A stretch of 64,000 bases of DNA from an uncultured Polaribacter sp. (GCF_947503855.1 NZ_CANNFF010000005.1:162687-226686); one strand, 5' to 3'. Counted from the stretch's first letter, positions 10,401-18,454 are shown. Notes: generated from the sequence alone by a model not told the origin. Translations and numbers: made by a program.

Positions 10401-12332
10401 ATTTGATGTTGTATAGGCATAACTATATGTACCACTAGATTTATAATACCAATCTTCCAATACACCATCACTGTTGCTATCCCATTGGTATTTTAATTTA
10501 AACTTGGAATCATATGCTATATTTACATCTTCTGTATCTTCTTTTTCAAGAACAAAGAAAGAACTAGTACTTTCTGATGTTGTCCATCTTAACATGTTTA
10601 TAGAACCTTGCCTACTTCCTACTAAAAATTGCTCTTTTACAGCACTATATAATCGTACGGTATCTAAATGTTTTAATTGTCTATTTTCGTTATTTTTTTT
10701 GACGATAGTAAACTGTGTCTTTGTATGTCCTGCATAAGCTCCGTTAGAATGTGTGCCAATATATTGTGAACCTATTGTAAGATAAACATCTAAACCATTC
10801 GCTAAATCTGGAATCTGTGAGCTTGCTGTTAAGGTAACTGTATTATCTCCTAAATCACCTTTATCAAAGTCTGTAACATCTAATGCATAACTAGCTATAC
10901 CACAATTGTCTGTACTACCATTATCTATCTGTGAAGGTGTAATACTTGCAGTACCATTTTCATCTAAAGCTACTGTAATGTTTTGTGTAGCTGTTGTAGG
11001 TGCTGTAGTGTCGTCAATTACCGTAACGTTAAAGGTGGTTTTCGTTGCGTTATTTGCGCTATCGGTAACCGTTACCGTTATTACTGCAATACCCGTTTGT
11101 GTAGCAACAGGGCTTAGTACTAAAGTTCTATCTGCACTTGCACCACCCAAACTAATATTAGCATCAGGTAGTAAGGCTTGGTTATTAGAAGTAGCGGTTA
11201 CTACTAAATCTGCAACTGGGGTTACATCATCAGCAAGGGTAACAGACAACTCTTCTGAATTAGTACTAGGGCATAGCGTAACATCTACTATACCTGTAAC
11301 TGTAGGCGCTAGATCTGCACCAGTAATATTCATAAAACTTTGCCATACTGGTGTACTTTGGTAGGCGCTTATACTCTCTGAAGGTACACTAAGAGGTATA
11401 TTACTTATTGATAGGTTAAAAAAAACATTGAAGTTGATAACAACAGGAGAGTTTGGTAAGGCAGTAACATTAGATAAACTAGAACAATTCCTAAAAGCAT
11501 ATTTCTCTATAGTCGTAAGACTATCGGGCAATGTGATACTTGTTAAACTAGAACAATTGTAAAAAGCATATTCCTTTATAGTTGTAAGACTATCGGGCAG
11601 TTTGATACTTGTTAAACTAGAACAATTCCAAAAAGTGGACTTCCCTATAGTTGTGACACTATCGGGCAACGTGATACTTGTTAAACTAGAACAATTAGAA
11701 AAAGCATAACCCTCTATAGTTGTAAGATTATTGGGCAACGTGATACTTGTTAAACTAGAACATTTGGAAAAAGCGGAATCCCCTATAGTTGTAAGACTAT
11801 CGGGTAACGTAATACTTATTAAATTAGAACAATCGAAAAAAGCGGAATTCCCTATAGTTGTAAGACTATCGGGTAACGTAATACTTATTAAACTAGAACA
11901 ACTGGAAAAAGCATTTCTCCCTAAAGTTGTAAGACTATCAGGTAGCGTAATACTTGTTAAATTAGAACAATTAGAAAAAGCACTAGTCCATATAGATGTA
12001 AGACTATTGGGTAACGTAATACTTGTTAAATTAGAACAATTAAAAAAAGCCGAGGCCCCTATATTTGTTACGTTATAGGTAGTACCACCATGATTTACAG
12101 TGCTAGGAACATCAATATCCCCACTGTAACAACCTGTCTTTGATACCACAGTAGCTTCAGTGCCGTTAAACGTATAATTAATACCACCTATTTCGGTCTG
12201 AGACCAGAGCATGGTAGTAAAAAATAAAAATACCAAGAAAATTCTTTTTTGTAATAGCCGACTGCTATTTGAAAACTTTAAGAAAGAAAACAAAAATAAC
12301 GGTGAAAAAATCTTTGCAGAAAAGTTTTTCAT
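4485..12332 (-). CDS. giant modular surface adhesin with type B T9SS sorting domain
   Basis: This 2615-residue secreted protein has these modules in order: a long n-region and signal sequence (to about residue 45, ending TTMLWSQ); about nine BspA-type leucine-rich repeats of 23 residues (about 85-290, core SLTSITLPDSLTTI); immunoglobulin/HYR-like modules repeating DNIAPT...GSTDNC (about 350-1050); a LamG-like concanavalin domain (about 740-890); a PKD-like WGDGS segment (about 1055-1150); DUF285 repeats (about 1168-1285); a further HYR-like block; seven near-identical 80-residue MBG domains plus one diverged copy (about 1577-2240); acidic thrombospondin type 3 calcium-binding repeats (about 2288-2515); and a gliding-motility-type C-terminal domain (about 2530-2615, starting TPNGDGINDTW). 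The last module directs export by T9SS and surface display. The likely role is adhesion to surfaces or polysaccharide, with calcium stiffening the stalk. The downstream PorP/SprF-like gene supports this. The ligand is unknown. Confidence 0.9.
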   Translation of the reverse strand: MKNFSAKIFSPLFLFSFLKFSNSSRLLQKRIFLVFLFFTTMLWSQTEIGGINYTFNGTEATVVSKTGCYSGDIDVPSTVNHGGTTYNVTNIGASAFFNCSNLTSITLPNSLTSIWTSAFSNCSNLTSITLPDSLTTLGRNAFSSCSSLISITLPDSLTTIGNSAFFDCSNLISITLPDSLTTIGDSAFSKCSSLTSITLPNNLTTIEGYAFSNCSSLTSITLPDSVTTIGKSTFWNCSSLTSIKLPDSLTTIKEYAFYNCSSLTSITLPDSLTTIEKYAFRNCSSLSNVTALPNSPVVINFNVFFNLSISNIPLSVPSESISAYQSTPVWQSFMNITGADLAPTVTGIVDVTLCPSTNSEELSVTLADDVTPVADLVVTATSNNQALLPDANISLGGASADRTLVLSPVATQTGIAVITVTVTDSANNATKTTFNVTVIDDTTAPTTATQNITVALDENGTASITPSQIDNGSTDNCGIASYALDVTDFDKGDLGDNTVTLTASSQIPDLANGLDVYLTIGSQYIGTHSNGAYAGHTKTQFTIVKKNNENRQLKHLDTVRLYSAVKEQFLVGSRQGSINMLRWTTSESTSSFFVLEKEDTEDVNIAYDSKFKLKYQWDSNSDGVLEDWYYKSSGTYSYAYTTSNSSQASLISFQPRIDLYSSSATAIVTVVDNIAPTVVTQNITVALDENGTASITPSQIDNGSTDNCSIESMSLDTSDFTCSNVTHFLNNGSSGVGFLQDNNLPYTTNSSFTLATRIKTSTGGAIFSKGIEGTGKLSLDISIDSNLKPRFGLDSFSSGGWTYHTATNAIPEDQWVDVIFVLDKIQNKTRIFINGVLDSEVNNSRSYSGSNAFVRIGANRDGAGGNRFRGSIDKVTLYTVPFYTAEAIAFYQNRTPLSSDVIVEYDFSTFDSEKVFDNIGDNHMIYGGGLTSAQIENENTKTVTLTVTDTSGNAATATAVVTLEDNIAPTAIAKDILVQLDASGKVTISPSEIDDGSTDNCGIVSMSLDRTDFDCEDSGTNEVVLTVTDVNGNTDTALATVTVEDTSYNESIANLTVTAQDTSMKLVFDTSLSDGTTVTLPLQGSVNVQIDWGDGSCIEAVTTSGDKSHTFSSEGTYTVKIYGSLTQFGKGSSTYTNIEKLVEVTSFGNLGLESLSGAFFNATNLVVVPNALPEGITNTSHMFYNASSFNQDIGNWNVSRVDNMSFMFAGASSFNQDIGSWNVRRVDDMSFMFYNARSFNQDIGGWDVSNVRRMEGMFADARSFNQDIGDWDVSRVRYLFSFLDRVPLSTANYDALLNGWVQYIDDIYFIEFYLPETKYSCASSAARELLYRRHSIYDGGLLTSGSSPTIIAPPAITVIADANSCEATNVDLGTPVYTASNCGDATLTKVAPTNYSIGMHTVTWTVDNGSNTASATQVVTVVENTPPTVAVKNITVVLGDDGAAIITPSEINDGSTDNCGIESYVLSKSTFTIADLGENTVTLTVKDTSGNESTADATVTVLKSITDTDITTATIADLVYTGQAQTPIPQVEDGATILTQDTDYELSYVDNTNVGTATITITGKGNYNGTRTVTFNITKASLTVTADSGQTKVYGATDPALTYTITGFVNSDTESSLDTGVSIARATGEDVDTYTITPSGAVDSNYNISFVTADFSITKAALTVTADSGQTKVYGATDPTLTYTITGYVNGDTESDLDTGVSIVRATGEDVGTYTITPSGTADSNYTVSFVTADFSITKAALTVTADSGQTKVYGATDPALTYTITGFVNGDTESSLDTGVSIARAIGEDVDTYTITPSGAADSNYNISFVTADFIITKAALTVTADSGQTKVYGATDPTLTYTITGYINGDTESDLDTGVSIVRATGEDVDTYTITPSGAADSNYTVSFVTADFSITKAALTVTADSGQTKVYGATDPALTYTITGFVNGDTESSLDTGVSIARATGEDVDTYTITPSGAADSNYTVSFVTADFSITKASLTVTADSGQTKVYGATDPALTYTITGFQGTDNESSLDTGVSIARATGEDVNTYTITPSGAVDSNYNISFITADFSITKAALTVTADSGQTKVYGATDPALTYTITGFVNGDTESSLDTGVSIARAIGEDVDTYTITPSGAADSNYTVSFVTADFTITSKSITDTTISIAPIDDFIYSGQDITPPLTVKDGSVILVQGTDYGLDYSNNINVGTATVKIVSYGNYTGNKEITFSILPKSINILIADQEKDYGAQDPVLVFTADPILFGADAFTGTLTRESGEAVGTYLITSGTLSAGDNYTLDIQTDAIFSIIRIDTDGDGVADDIEDNDNTDATDPCDLILTSQTETPSTAWYTADCDGDGINNNDDADIDGDGTNDNGEDNDADGINDENDPDDDNDGTLDTNDAFPLDPEEDTDTDGDGTGDNADTDDDGDGQLDVNEIACGSDPLDSSSLATDTDGDTLPDCVDSDIDNDGINNDSDADINGDGLNDNGTDNDNDGVNDATDTDDDNDGINDDQDNCPLAYNPLQEDRDGDGLGDVCDTVEINISEAVTPNGDGINDTWMIYNIENYPNNQVFIYNRYGEEVYRKKGYLNTWNGRKQGNTGKSLPDNTAYFYQLDLDGNGTIDYKGWIYKTK
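5925..7604 (-). repeat. seven tandem 240-bp repeats encoding MBG domains
   Basis: Seven direct repeats of exactly 240 bases (80 codons each) lie inside the adhesin gene. Each encodes a unit beginning ITKAxLTVTADSGQTKVYG. Copies fall into two types. Copies 2 and 4 read TLTYTITGY, ESDL and SIVRA. Copies 1, 3, 5 and 7 read ALTYTITGF, ESSL and SIARA. Copy 6 has a distinct FQGTDNESS. The high nucleotide identity implies recent duplication or ongoing gene conversion, and the copy number could vary by recombination. Confidence 0.92.
11460..12060 (-). repeat. about nine tandem 69-bp repeats encoding leucine-rich repeats
   Basis: Direct repeats with a 69-base period sit near the 5' end of the adhesin gene. 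Each encodes a 23-residue BspA-type leucine-rich repeat with the core CSSLTSITLPDSLTTI. The positions facing away from the conserved core vary between copies (W, R, N, D, E, K, Y), as expected for a binding surface. Confidence 0.88.
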
Positions 12333-12526
12333 GAGAATTGGGGGATTTAAAAATAAATAAAATTGACAAGTTTACATCTAAGCAACTTAAAACCATCTCT
12401 TAAAAGATACCTAAAAGCTACTGCTGTGTTACAAAAAAAAAGAATAATAGAAAGTAAACTGTAAATTTGTGATAAACAACGCTATGTTGTGACAAACGAC
12501 CACTTTTTAACATTTAAGAAAGAAAT

Positions 12527-13222
12527 TTAAAACTGCTGTAAAACTTCTTTGTAAGCCCTACCTACTGGTAATTTTGCATTGGTTACATGTACTAATTTAG
12601 CGTTAAAAAAGGTAATGAAATTAGTATTTACGATATACGATTTATGTATTTGAACAAAAAAAATAGGCATTAAGTCACTACATTCTTTAAGCTTCATCCT
12701 AGTTACATACTCCTTTTCTTGCGTTTCAAATTTTAGGTAGTTGCCTTCTGCTTTTACAAATAATAAGGCATCAAATTTAATTTTCACAAAATTACCATCT
12801 ACCTTAATCATCATACTTGTTGTATCTGTTTGATTTGTTTGGGTAACCACCTCTTTTTTTGAGTCTAAAGCTAATTGTACATTCGTAAAAATATCTATTT
12901 CTGTAAATGGTTTTATAATGTAAGATTGTGGTTTGTGAACTAGAGCTTTTGAAATTGTTTTTTTATCTGAATTAGAGGTTACGTAGATAAAAGGAATTTG
13001 ATAATTTAAATGGATGATTTCTGCCAACTCTATACCACTAATTTTACCATTAATTACAATGTCTATCAAAACCAAGTCTACAGCAAATGTTTTTAAAGCT
13101 ATAATAGCTTCTTCTGCATTGTCTACTATAGCAACAACATTAAAATTGTTTTTTTCTAAAGATTGCTTTAAATCTTCAGCAACCAAATAGTTATCTTCTA
13201 CTATTAATATGTTTGTATCCAT
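12527..13222 (-). CDS. LytTR-family response regulator
   Basis: This 231-residue protein has an N-terminal receiver domain (about 1-120) and a C-terminal LytTR DNA-binding domain (about 135-231). The receiver shows the acidic pair ED at 9-10, the phosphoacceptor aspartate in VLIDI near residue 54 and the conserved lysine in IKPF. The LytTR part shows FVKAEGNYLKFET and the closing PVGRAY motif. Such regulators bind paired direct repeats in promoters. Its ATG directly abuts the stop codon of the upstream histidine kinase, so the two are co-transcribed and cognate. The next gene downstream on the same strand is the giant adhesin, 194 bases away, which is a plausible target by position only. Confidence 0.92.
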   Translation of the reverse strand: MDTNILIVEDNYLVAEDLKQSLEKNNFNVVAIVDNAEEAIIALKTFAVDLVLIDIVINGKISGIELAEIIHLNYQIPFIYVTSNSDKKTISKALVHKPQSYIIKPFTEIDIFTNVQLALDSKKEVVTQTNQTDTTSMMIKVDGNFVKIKFDALLFVKAEGNYLKFETQEKEYVTRMKLKECSDLMPIFFVQIHKSYIVNTNFITFFNAKLVHVTNAKLPVGRAYKEVLQQF

Positions 13223-15211
13223 CTATACAATTAAATCTTTTGGTATTACAATATGGTGTTGCACCCCTTTTTCTACTGCAGTTGTTAAAGTAGCCTTCCC
13301 TTTTAATTGTTTCACTAAAATAGTAATTAATTGCAAACCAAACCCTTTTTGTCCTTGATTATTAAAACCTTTACCAGTATCTAAAATAGTAAGCAAATAG
13401 TCCGTTTCTGTAGCTTTTAAAGTTACAGAAAAAAGAAGATTTGTGTTTGTATTGTATTTTATTGTATTCGTAAGGGCTTCATTTACCATTAAACCGATAT
13501 TTATAGCAGTATCTACAGCAACAGAAAACGGAGTATCTATAGTAATTGTAAATTTAGCGTGTAAGGTATAACTAGCAATTAGATTTTTTACAATCTCTTC
13601 TAAATAGTCTTTTAATGCAACAATACTTTCTAACTTATCATTTTGATATAATTGTTGATGCACCAAAGACATTGTTTTAATTCTTGTTTTACTATCGTTT
13701 AATGCACGCTTGCTTTCTGGGTTTTGTAAGGTGTTATTTTGTAATGACAGTAAACTAGAAATCATTTGCAAATTATTTTTAATTCTATGGTGCATTTCTT
13801 GCAGTAAAAATTCATTTTTTGCACTAATTTCTGCCTCATTTTTTGCAAATTGACTAAGCGATACATTGCTAATTTCTAATTCTTCTTTTGCCTTTTTTTG
13901 CTGTATGTAATTACTATAGACTAAAAAAACAATAAGCAGTAAAGCAAATGAAACAGTGATAATAAGAAGTATAATTCGTTTTTGATTGGTAGCGTCTTTT
14001 TCTAGTAGATTTGTTTTTTCTTTTTCATTTAATAACAATTCTTTTTTTTGTGTAAGATCGTATTCTGCAAGTAATAATAACGCACTGTTTTTTTGATTTT
14101 GAAAACTTATAGAATCTTTTAAATCAAAATAACGTGTCATAAAAGTATTGTGCTGAGACCATTTATTGCTTAATTTATTGGCTATTGCATACTGCTTAAA
14201 CCAATCTAGTTCTAGGCTCAAAATTCTTTTGTTTTTTAAAGATTTTTTAATTTTTTTTAAATAAGCTATAGCTTCTTTTGGGGTGTTTAAAGCATTGTAG
14301 CATTTTGCGATAGACATCCATTTATATAATTTTTGGTCTACTTCATTAATTTTTTTGCAATATGGTATTACTTTTTGAAGTAGTGGAAGCGCTGATTGAT
14401 ACTTGTGTTCTGCCAGTAAGCATTCTCCTTGCTGTGAAATGGCTAGGTTTTTAAAATAGACTTTCACAAACTCTGTATACTCGTTTTTTCCTGTATAGTT
14501 GTCATTATTTATGATATAATCTGCCTGATTTTCCATTTGTTTGAAATGATACCGAGCACTATCTATCTGCGTGTTTTTTAAAAACAACTTCCCCAATTTA
14601 TTATGGTATCTAATTTTTTGAAAATCAGTATTAAAATCATTTCTTTCAAAAGAAGTAAACTCCTTTATGGTTTCTGTATACATACCAAAAGCTTCATAAA
14701 GCTCCCAAAAACTGTTAGAAAAACCTTGTTCTATGCGTTCTTTTCGAATTAAAATAGCCTCTTTATAGTTGCCTAAAAAACTATAGCTAAACTCTAAACG
14801 CTCCAACATATTTTTATACTGGACCTCTTCTAAATCGCTGTTTTTTTCTATAGCAAACTCTAAGTAAGGAATCGCTTCTTCAAAATTTGTTTTTCTATGA
14901 TGTATTATAGCTAAGGCTCTCGCTAATTGGGCGGCTATTTTAGTGTTTTTTGATGCTACTGCTGATTTATATTGAAAAGACAAAATAGTTACCCAATCTT
15001 TATTTGTATAGTTTTGATAAAGCTTTAGTTTATTTTTTGGGTAAAGCGAATTAAAATAGTCTAAAAGATTTTTTGCTATTGCTTCTGAATATTCTTCTGT
15101 TAAAATTTCTAATTTTGGTAAGCTTGTATTGTTTTTTTGTGGTATCCCATCAAAAGACAAACTACCATACAATACTATTCCATAAAAAATTCTAACAAAA
15201 AAATAATGCAT
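13223..15211 (-). CDS. TPR-containing membrane histidine kinase (HisKA_2 type)
   Basis: This 662-residue sensor kinase has an N-terminal hydrophobic segment and then a long helical region with TPR-like repeats (about 40-390), predicted to be periplasmic. One transmembrane helix follows at about 413-437, then a coiled coil, and then a HisKA_2 dimerisation domain with the phosphoacceptor motif EMHHRIKNNLQ near residue 473. The ATPase domain shows NEALTNTIKY and DTGKGF...GFGLQLI. This architecture (periplasmic TPRs, HisKA_2, partner LytTR regulator) is common in Bacteroidota, but the stimuli are mostly unknown. The gene is immediately followed, with no intervening base, by the LytTR regulator. 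Confidence 0.9.
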   Translation of the reverse strand: MHYFFVRIFYGIVLYGSLSFDGIPQKNNTSLPKLEILTEEYSEAIAKNLLDYFNSLYPKNKLKLYQNYTNKDWVTILSFQYKSAVASKNTKIAAQLARALAIIHHRKTNFEEAIPYLEFAIEKNSDLEEVQYKNMLERLEFSYSFLGNYKEAILIRKERIEQGFSNSFWELYEAFGMYTETIKEFTSFERNDFNTDFQKIRYHNKLGKLFLKNTQIDSARYHFKQMENQADYIINNDNYTGKNEYTEFVKVYFKNLAISQQGECLLAEHKYQSALPLLQKVIPYCKKINEVDQKLYKWMSIAKCYNALNTPKEAIAYLKKIKKSLKNKRILSLELDWFKQYAIANKLSNKWSQHNTFMTRYFDLKDSISFQNQKNSALLLLAEYDLTQKKELLLNEKEKTNLLEKDATNQKRIILLIITVSFALLLIVFLVYSNYIQQKKAKEELEISNVSLSQFAKNEAEISAKNEFLLQEMHHRIKNNLQMISSLLSLQNNTLQNPESKRALNDSKTRIKTMSLVHQQLYQNDKLESIVALKDYLEEIVKNLIASYTLHAKFTITIDTPFSVAVDTAINIGLMVNEALTNTIKYNTNTNLLFSVTLKATETDYLLTILDTGKGFNNQGQKGFGLQLITILVKQLKGKATLTTAVEKGVQHHIVIPKDLIV

Positions 15212-15313
15212 AAAAAAGTGCTCTTTATATGTAGGCTACAATAATAAAAAACGAAGTTACTTAAAAAATTTAAGTTGCTTACTCTTTATAGAATAAGTAG
15301 GTCGGTGCACTCC

Positions 15314-16042
15314 CTAATTCCTACCTTTTTCATTTGGATATAAAGAAGGTAAATCATCACTTTGAAAATAAGCTTTTGTATCTATATTGATAGCCGTTAA
15401 TTTACCTTTAAATGCGGCTCCTGTATCTAAATTCCAAATATTTAACGCATTCATAGGTTCTAATTCGTCATAATTTGTAGTTGGTGTGTGCCCAATATAA
15501 ATTTCGTTGTAATGCTGAACTCTTTTTGGGTAAAATTTAGAGGATTTATCGATGTTTTTATCGGCTACCAAAGCCATTTCCCACAAGGTTCTATCGGTGC
15601 AAAATTTATGCGTATACGTTTCTTTATCTACACCATGCATAGAGGTAAAACCTGCATGTAAAAACAATCTATTTTCAGCATCTAAATAATACATTTTTAA
15701 ATTCTTAAAAAAATGCAGGTGTTGCTTTTTTGCTTCTTCAGAAAAAGAATGATAACTTTCTATGGTTTCTTTACCACCATGTAAATACCAAGACGGATTG
15801 ACATCTTCGTTATTTTCTAACCAATTTTCGCACCAAACATCATGGTTCCCTTTTATAAAAATGCAGTTTATTTTTTCTGATAGGTTGATTAAAAACTCAA
15901 TAACTTGTGCAGATTCGCTCCAACCATCCACATAATCGCCCATAAAAATCAGGGTGTCTTCTTCTGTAATTTCTAGTTGGTTTAAAAGTTGAAGTAAGGC
16001 TTTTAAGCCTCCATGAATATCGCCAATTGCAAAAGTCCTCAT
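15314..16042 (-). CDS. calcineurin-like metallophosphatase (serine/threonine phosphatase type)
   Basis: The 242-residue protein carries the full metallophosphoesterase signature: GDIHG at residues 7-11, GDYVDG near 36-41, GNHD near 65-68, LHAGF near 128 and GHTPT near 186. These residues bind two metal ions. The GDIHG...GDYVDG...GNHD spacing and length match the PPP phosphatase and symmetrical diadenosine tetraphosphatase group. No signal peptide is visible, so it is cytoplasmic. The physiological substrate cannot be chosen between phosphoprotein and dinucleoside polyphosphate. It is flanked by spacers and appears to be a single-gene unit. Confidence 0.88.
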   Translation of the reverse strand: MRTFAIGDIHGGLKALLQLLNQLEITEEDTLIFMGDYVDGWSESAQVIEFLINLSEKINCIFIKGNHDVWCENWLENNEDVNPSWYLHGGKETIESYHSFSEEAKKQHLHFFKNLKMYYLDAENRLFLHAGFTSMHGVDKETYTHKFCTDRTLWEMALVADKNIDKSSKFYPKRVQHYNEIYIGHTPTTNYDELEPMNALNIWNLDTGAAFKGKLTAINIDTKAYFQSDDLPSLYPNEKGRN

Positions 16043-16218
16043 AAAATATACTGTTTATAACAAAACTAGTTGTTTTTAAAAGAACACAAAATTATTTTTA
16101 AATTAATTTAATTACCAAACTGGCTTGCGTTATAGATGCCATAGAGATTCTTTCGACTTTGCTATGATACTTTAAAAATTCATTAAAACGAATAAAAAAC
16201 AGCTTTTAAGCAGAAGCA

Positions 16219-17613
16219 TTATTGTGCTATAAAGGTATTTTGAATAATTAAATTGGCCCAATTATCGTTATCTAAACCAAAAACAGAAAATTTATATTCA
16301 TCATCTAAAATTAAATCTGGTGGTGTACTTGTATGAATTTTAGTAGCCTCTATATTAGATTCGTTGTAATATTGAAAGGTTTTTTCTTTGGTAAATGTAC
16401 CAGACAAAAAAGTATCACCATCTTTGGTTAGGGCATTTAAAAACAAGTTGGACAAATACGTACCTTCTTCCCAAGTAAAAAGTGGTTTTAAGGTTTCTGG
16501 ATAAGTAATTTCCACAGTGGTTTTCCATTCTGTGGGTTGCGTGTTATTTTTGGTTTTTATCGGTTTAGATATGTATAAAACATTATCAACAATATAAGTT
16601 ACCAAACACCAAACTTCGTCTGAAGATTCTTTGGTAAATCTTCTAAATTTATTACCTATATCTGCTTTGTCAGTTAAATTTCTTCTACTGTAATTTTTAT
16701 AATCTGTTGGATCTACTGTAGTATTTTTTGTTTCGTAATATCTAAAGTCAAAAGAATTTTCTAAAGGGTAATAATAAATATAATTGGTAGTAGCATTGCC
16801 ATTTGCTGTGGCCCCGAATGCAAAGGCTTCTGCAATCGTTTTATCTGAATTTGCGGCAACAAATTCTTCTAAATTTCTAGGTATAAACTGTTCTTGGATA
16901 ATTAAATTCACCCAATTATCTTCACTTACACCCATTAATGTGAAATTATAAACTTCATCTTCTACCAATTCTTCAGGCTTGATGGTGTTGATGTTTAAGG
17001 TTATATTAGAAGTATCGTAAAATTGAAAGAATTTTTCTTCTGTATATGTTCCAGAAATAAAGTTATCTTCTTCATCTGTAATGACCTGAAAATAAACGTT
17101 ATTTTCATTTATAGCACCATCTAACCAAGTAAAATTAGGCTCTGTAGTGGTTTTATAATTGATAGAAACATCATTTGTATACTGGGTAGATTTTGATGTA
17201 TTTTGAAGATGTATAGGATTTGAAATATGCAAAACACCTTCTTTTACAAATGTTACCAAACACCAATTCTCTATATCACTAGACCGTGAAAAACGAGCCA
17301 ATTTACCACCAAAAACACTTGTAGATGTTAAGCTTTGTCTTCTGTAATTAGAAAAATCGTTTTTAGCTAAAGCTGGGTCTGTAAGTTCATAATATCTAAC
17401 ATCTGTAGCACCTTCTTCTGGATAATAAAAAATATAACTAAGGTTCGTATTGCCAACTGCATTAGCGGCATAAGCAATAACACCTTCAGATTTAAAATCG
17501 GGGTTTTCATCTATATACTCTTGTAAACTTCTTGCCACTTGCACATCATTATCTTGTGAACAAGCAGTAATTAAAATTGCGAAAACAATGGTAAAAAACA
17601 GTTGTTTTATCAT
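16219..17613 (-). CDS. lipoprotein with two tandem copies of an unknown domain
   Basis: This 464-residue protein begins with a lipoprotein signal (MIKQLFFTIVFAILITACSQ; cysteine at residue 18). The rest is an internal duplication of about 220 residues. Both halves share in order the patterns YIFYYP / YIYYYP, DVRYYE / DFRYYE, RRxLT, WCLVT, VLxIS.PI, FTW.(D/E)G, SGTxTxEKxFQ(F/Y)Y and DNWxNLIIQ. I do not recognise the family. The position after the lipoprotein cysteine suggests outer-membrane attachment. The gene begins seven bases after the stop of the universal stress protein, so they may share a transcript, though a functional link is not evident. Confidence 0.72.
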   Translation of the reverse strand: MIKQLFFTIVFAILITACSQDNDVQVARSLQEYIDENPDFKSEGVIAYAANAVGNTNLSYIFYYPEEGATDVRYYELTDPALAKNDFSNYRRQSLTSTSVFGGKLARFSRSSDIENWCLVTFVKEGVLHISNPIHLQNTSKSTQYTNDVSINYKTTTEPNFTWLDGAINENNVYFQVITDEEDNFISGTYTEEKFFQFYDTSNITLNINTIKPEELVEDEVYNFTLMGVSEDNWVNLIIQEQFIPRNLEEFVAANSDKTIAEAFAFGATANGNATTNYIYYYPLENSFDFRYYETKNTTVDPTDYKNYSRRNLTDKADIGNKFRRFTKESSDEVWCLVTYIVDNVLYISKPIKTKNNTQPTEWKTTVEITYPETLKPLFTWEEGTYLSNLFLNALTKDGDTFLSGTFTKEKTFQYYNESNIEATKIHTSTPPDLILDDEYKFSVFGLDNDNWANLIIQNTFIAQ

Positions 17614-17620
17614 GTATAAA

Positions 17621-18454
17621 TTAAATTTTAAAAGTCATAATTGGCAATGCTGCATGGTTAGATAAATCTTCAGAAATACTACCCGAAAAAATATGAGACA
17701 AACCAGTTCTACCATGCGTTGCTGTAGTAATTAAATCTGCACCAACAGCATTAGAAAAATTTAAAATTCCTTTTTCTATAGATCTTTCACATACAAAATT
17801 TACGTTTATTAACCTATCTGTATTGCCCTCTGCTTTCATTAAAAACTCGTGGGCTATAGCATCCATTTCTGGAGAAGTTTTAAAGTTTTCGTTTGGTAAA
17901 TTTACATACAAAATATGTTTTTTAGCATTAAAAACATCTAATGTTTTTAACATGTTTTTAAAAGCTGGTATAGATTCTTCTGAAAAATCTGTAGCGTAAA
18001 CAACATCTTTAAAATCAGTATCTTTTAATTCTTTTTTAACAACAAAAACGGGTACTTCAGAAAAACGAATTACCTTTTCTGTATTAGAACCCATAAAAAA
18101 TTCTTTTAAGCCACTAACACCATGAGAACCCATTACAATTAAATCTGCATTTACTTCTTTAGCAACCTGATTTACTTCGCTAAAAATTTTATAATGCTTT
18201 ATTAAGGGAACCACTTTTAGATCTTCTAAAAAATCTTTCTGTAAAAACTCTGAAATTTTTTTTTCTGCTAATTTTAAGAAAAAGACTGCTTTTTCTTGCT
18301 GATAACTTGGGCTTTCTGACAAGTTTACTTCTTGTATATCTAACATGTGTAAAGCTATTATGGTAGCATTTGTTTTTTTTGCTAATAGCGCAGCAGTTTT
18401 TAAAGCGTTTTCTGAATGTATTGAAAAATCTACAGGTACAATAATCTTTTTCAT
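17621..18454 (-). CDS. tandem-domain universal stress protein (UspA family)
   Basis: The protein has 277 residues in two UspA domains. The first starts MKKIIVPVDFS and contains GSHGVSGLKEFFMGSNTE. The second starts about residue 148 with VVYATDFS and contains THGRTGLSHIFSGS. Each holds the G-2x-G-9x-G(S/T) nucleotide-binding pattern, at least approximately. The start was placed at the ATG at 18452-18454 because UspA proteins begin directly with the first beta strand. The frame extends 20 codons further upstream with a non-homologous stretch. Cytoplasmic stress proteins of this type are induced by starvation or energy limitation. The GH113-like lipoprotein gene ends 69 bases upstream. Confidence 0.9.
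   Translation of the reverse strand: MKKIIVPVDFSIHSENALKTAALLAKKTNATIIALHMLDIQEVNLSESPSYQQEKAVFFLKLAEKKISEFLQKDFLEDLKVVPLIKHYKIFSEVNQVAKEVNADLIVMGSHGVSGLKEFFMGSNTEKVIRFSEVPVFVVKKELKDTDFKDVVYATDFSEESIPAFKNMLKTLDVFNAKKHILYVNLPNENFKTSPEMDAIAHEFLMKAEGNTDRLINVNFVCERSIEKGILNFSNAVGADLITTATHGRTGLSHIFSGSISEDLSNHAALPIMTFKI

Noticed and set aside
11731..12078. Plus-strand leucine/valine-rich open frame with repeats
   Set aside because: It is antisense to the leucine-rich repeat block of the adhesin and repeats only because the gene does.
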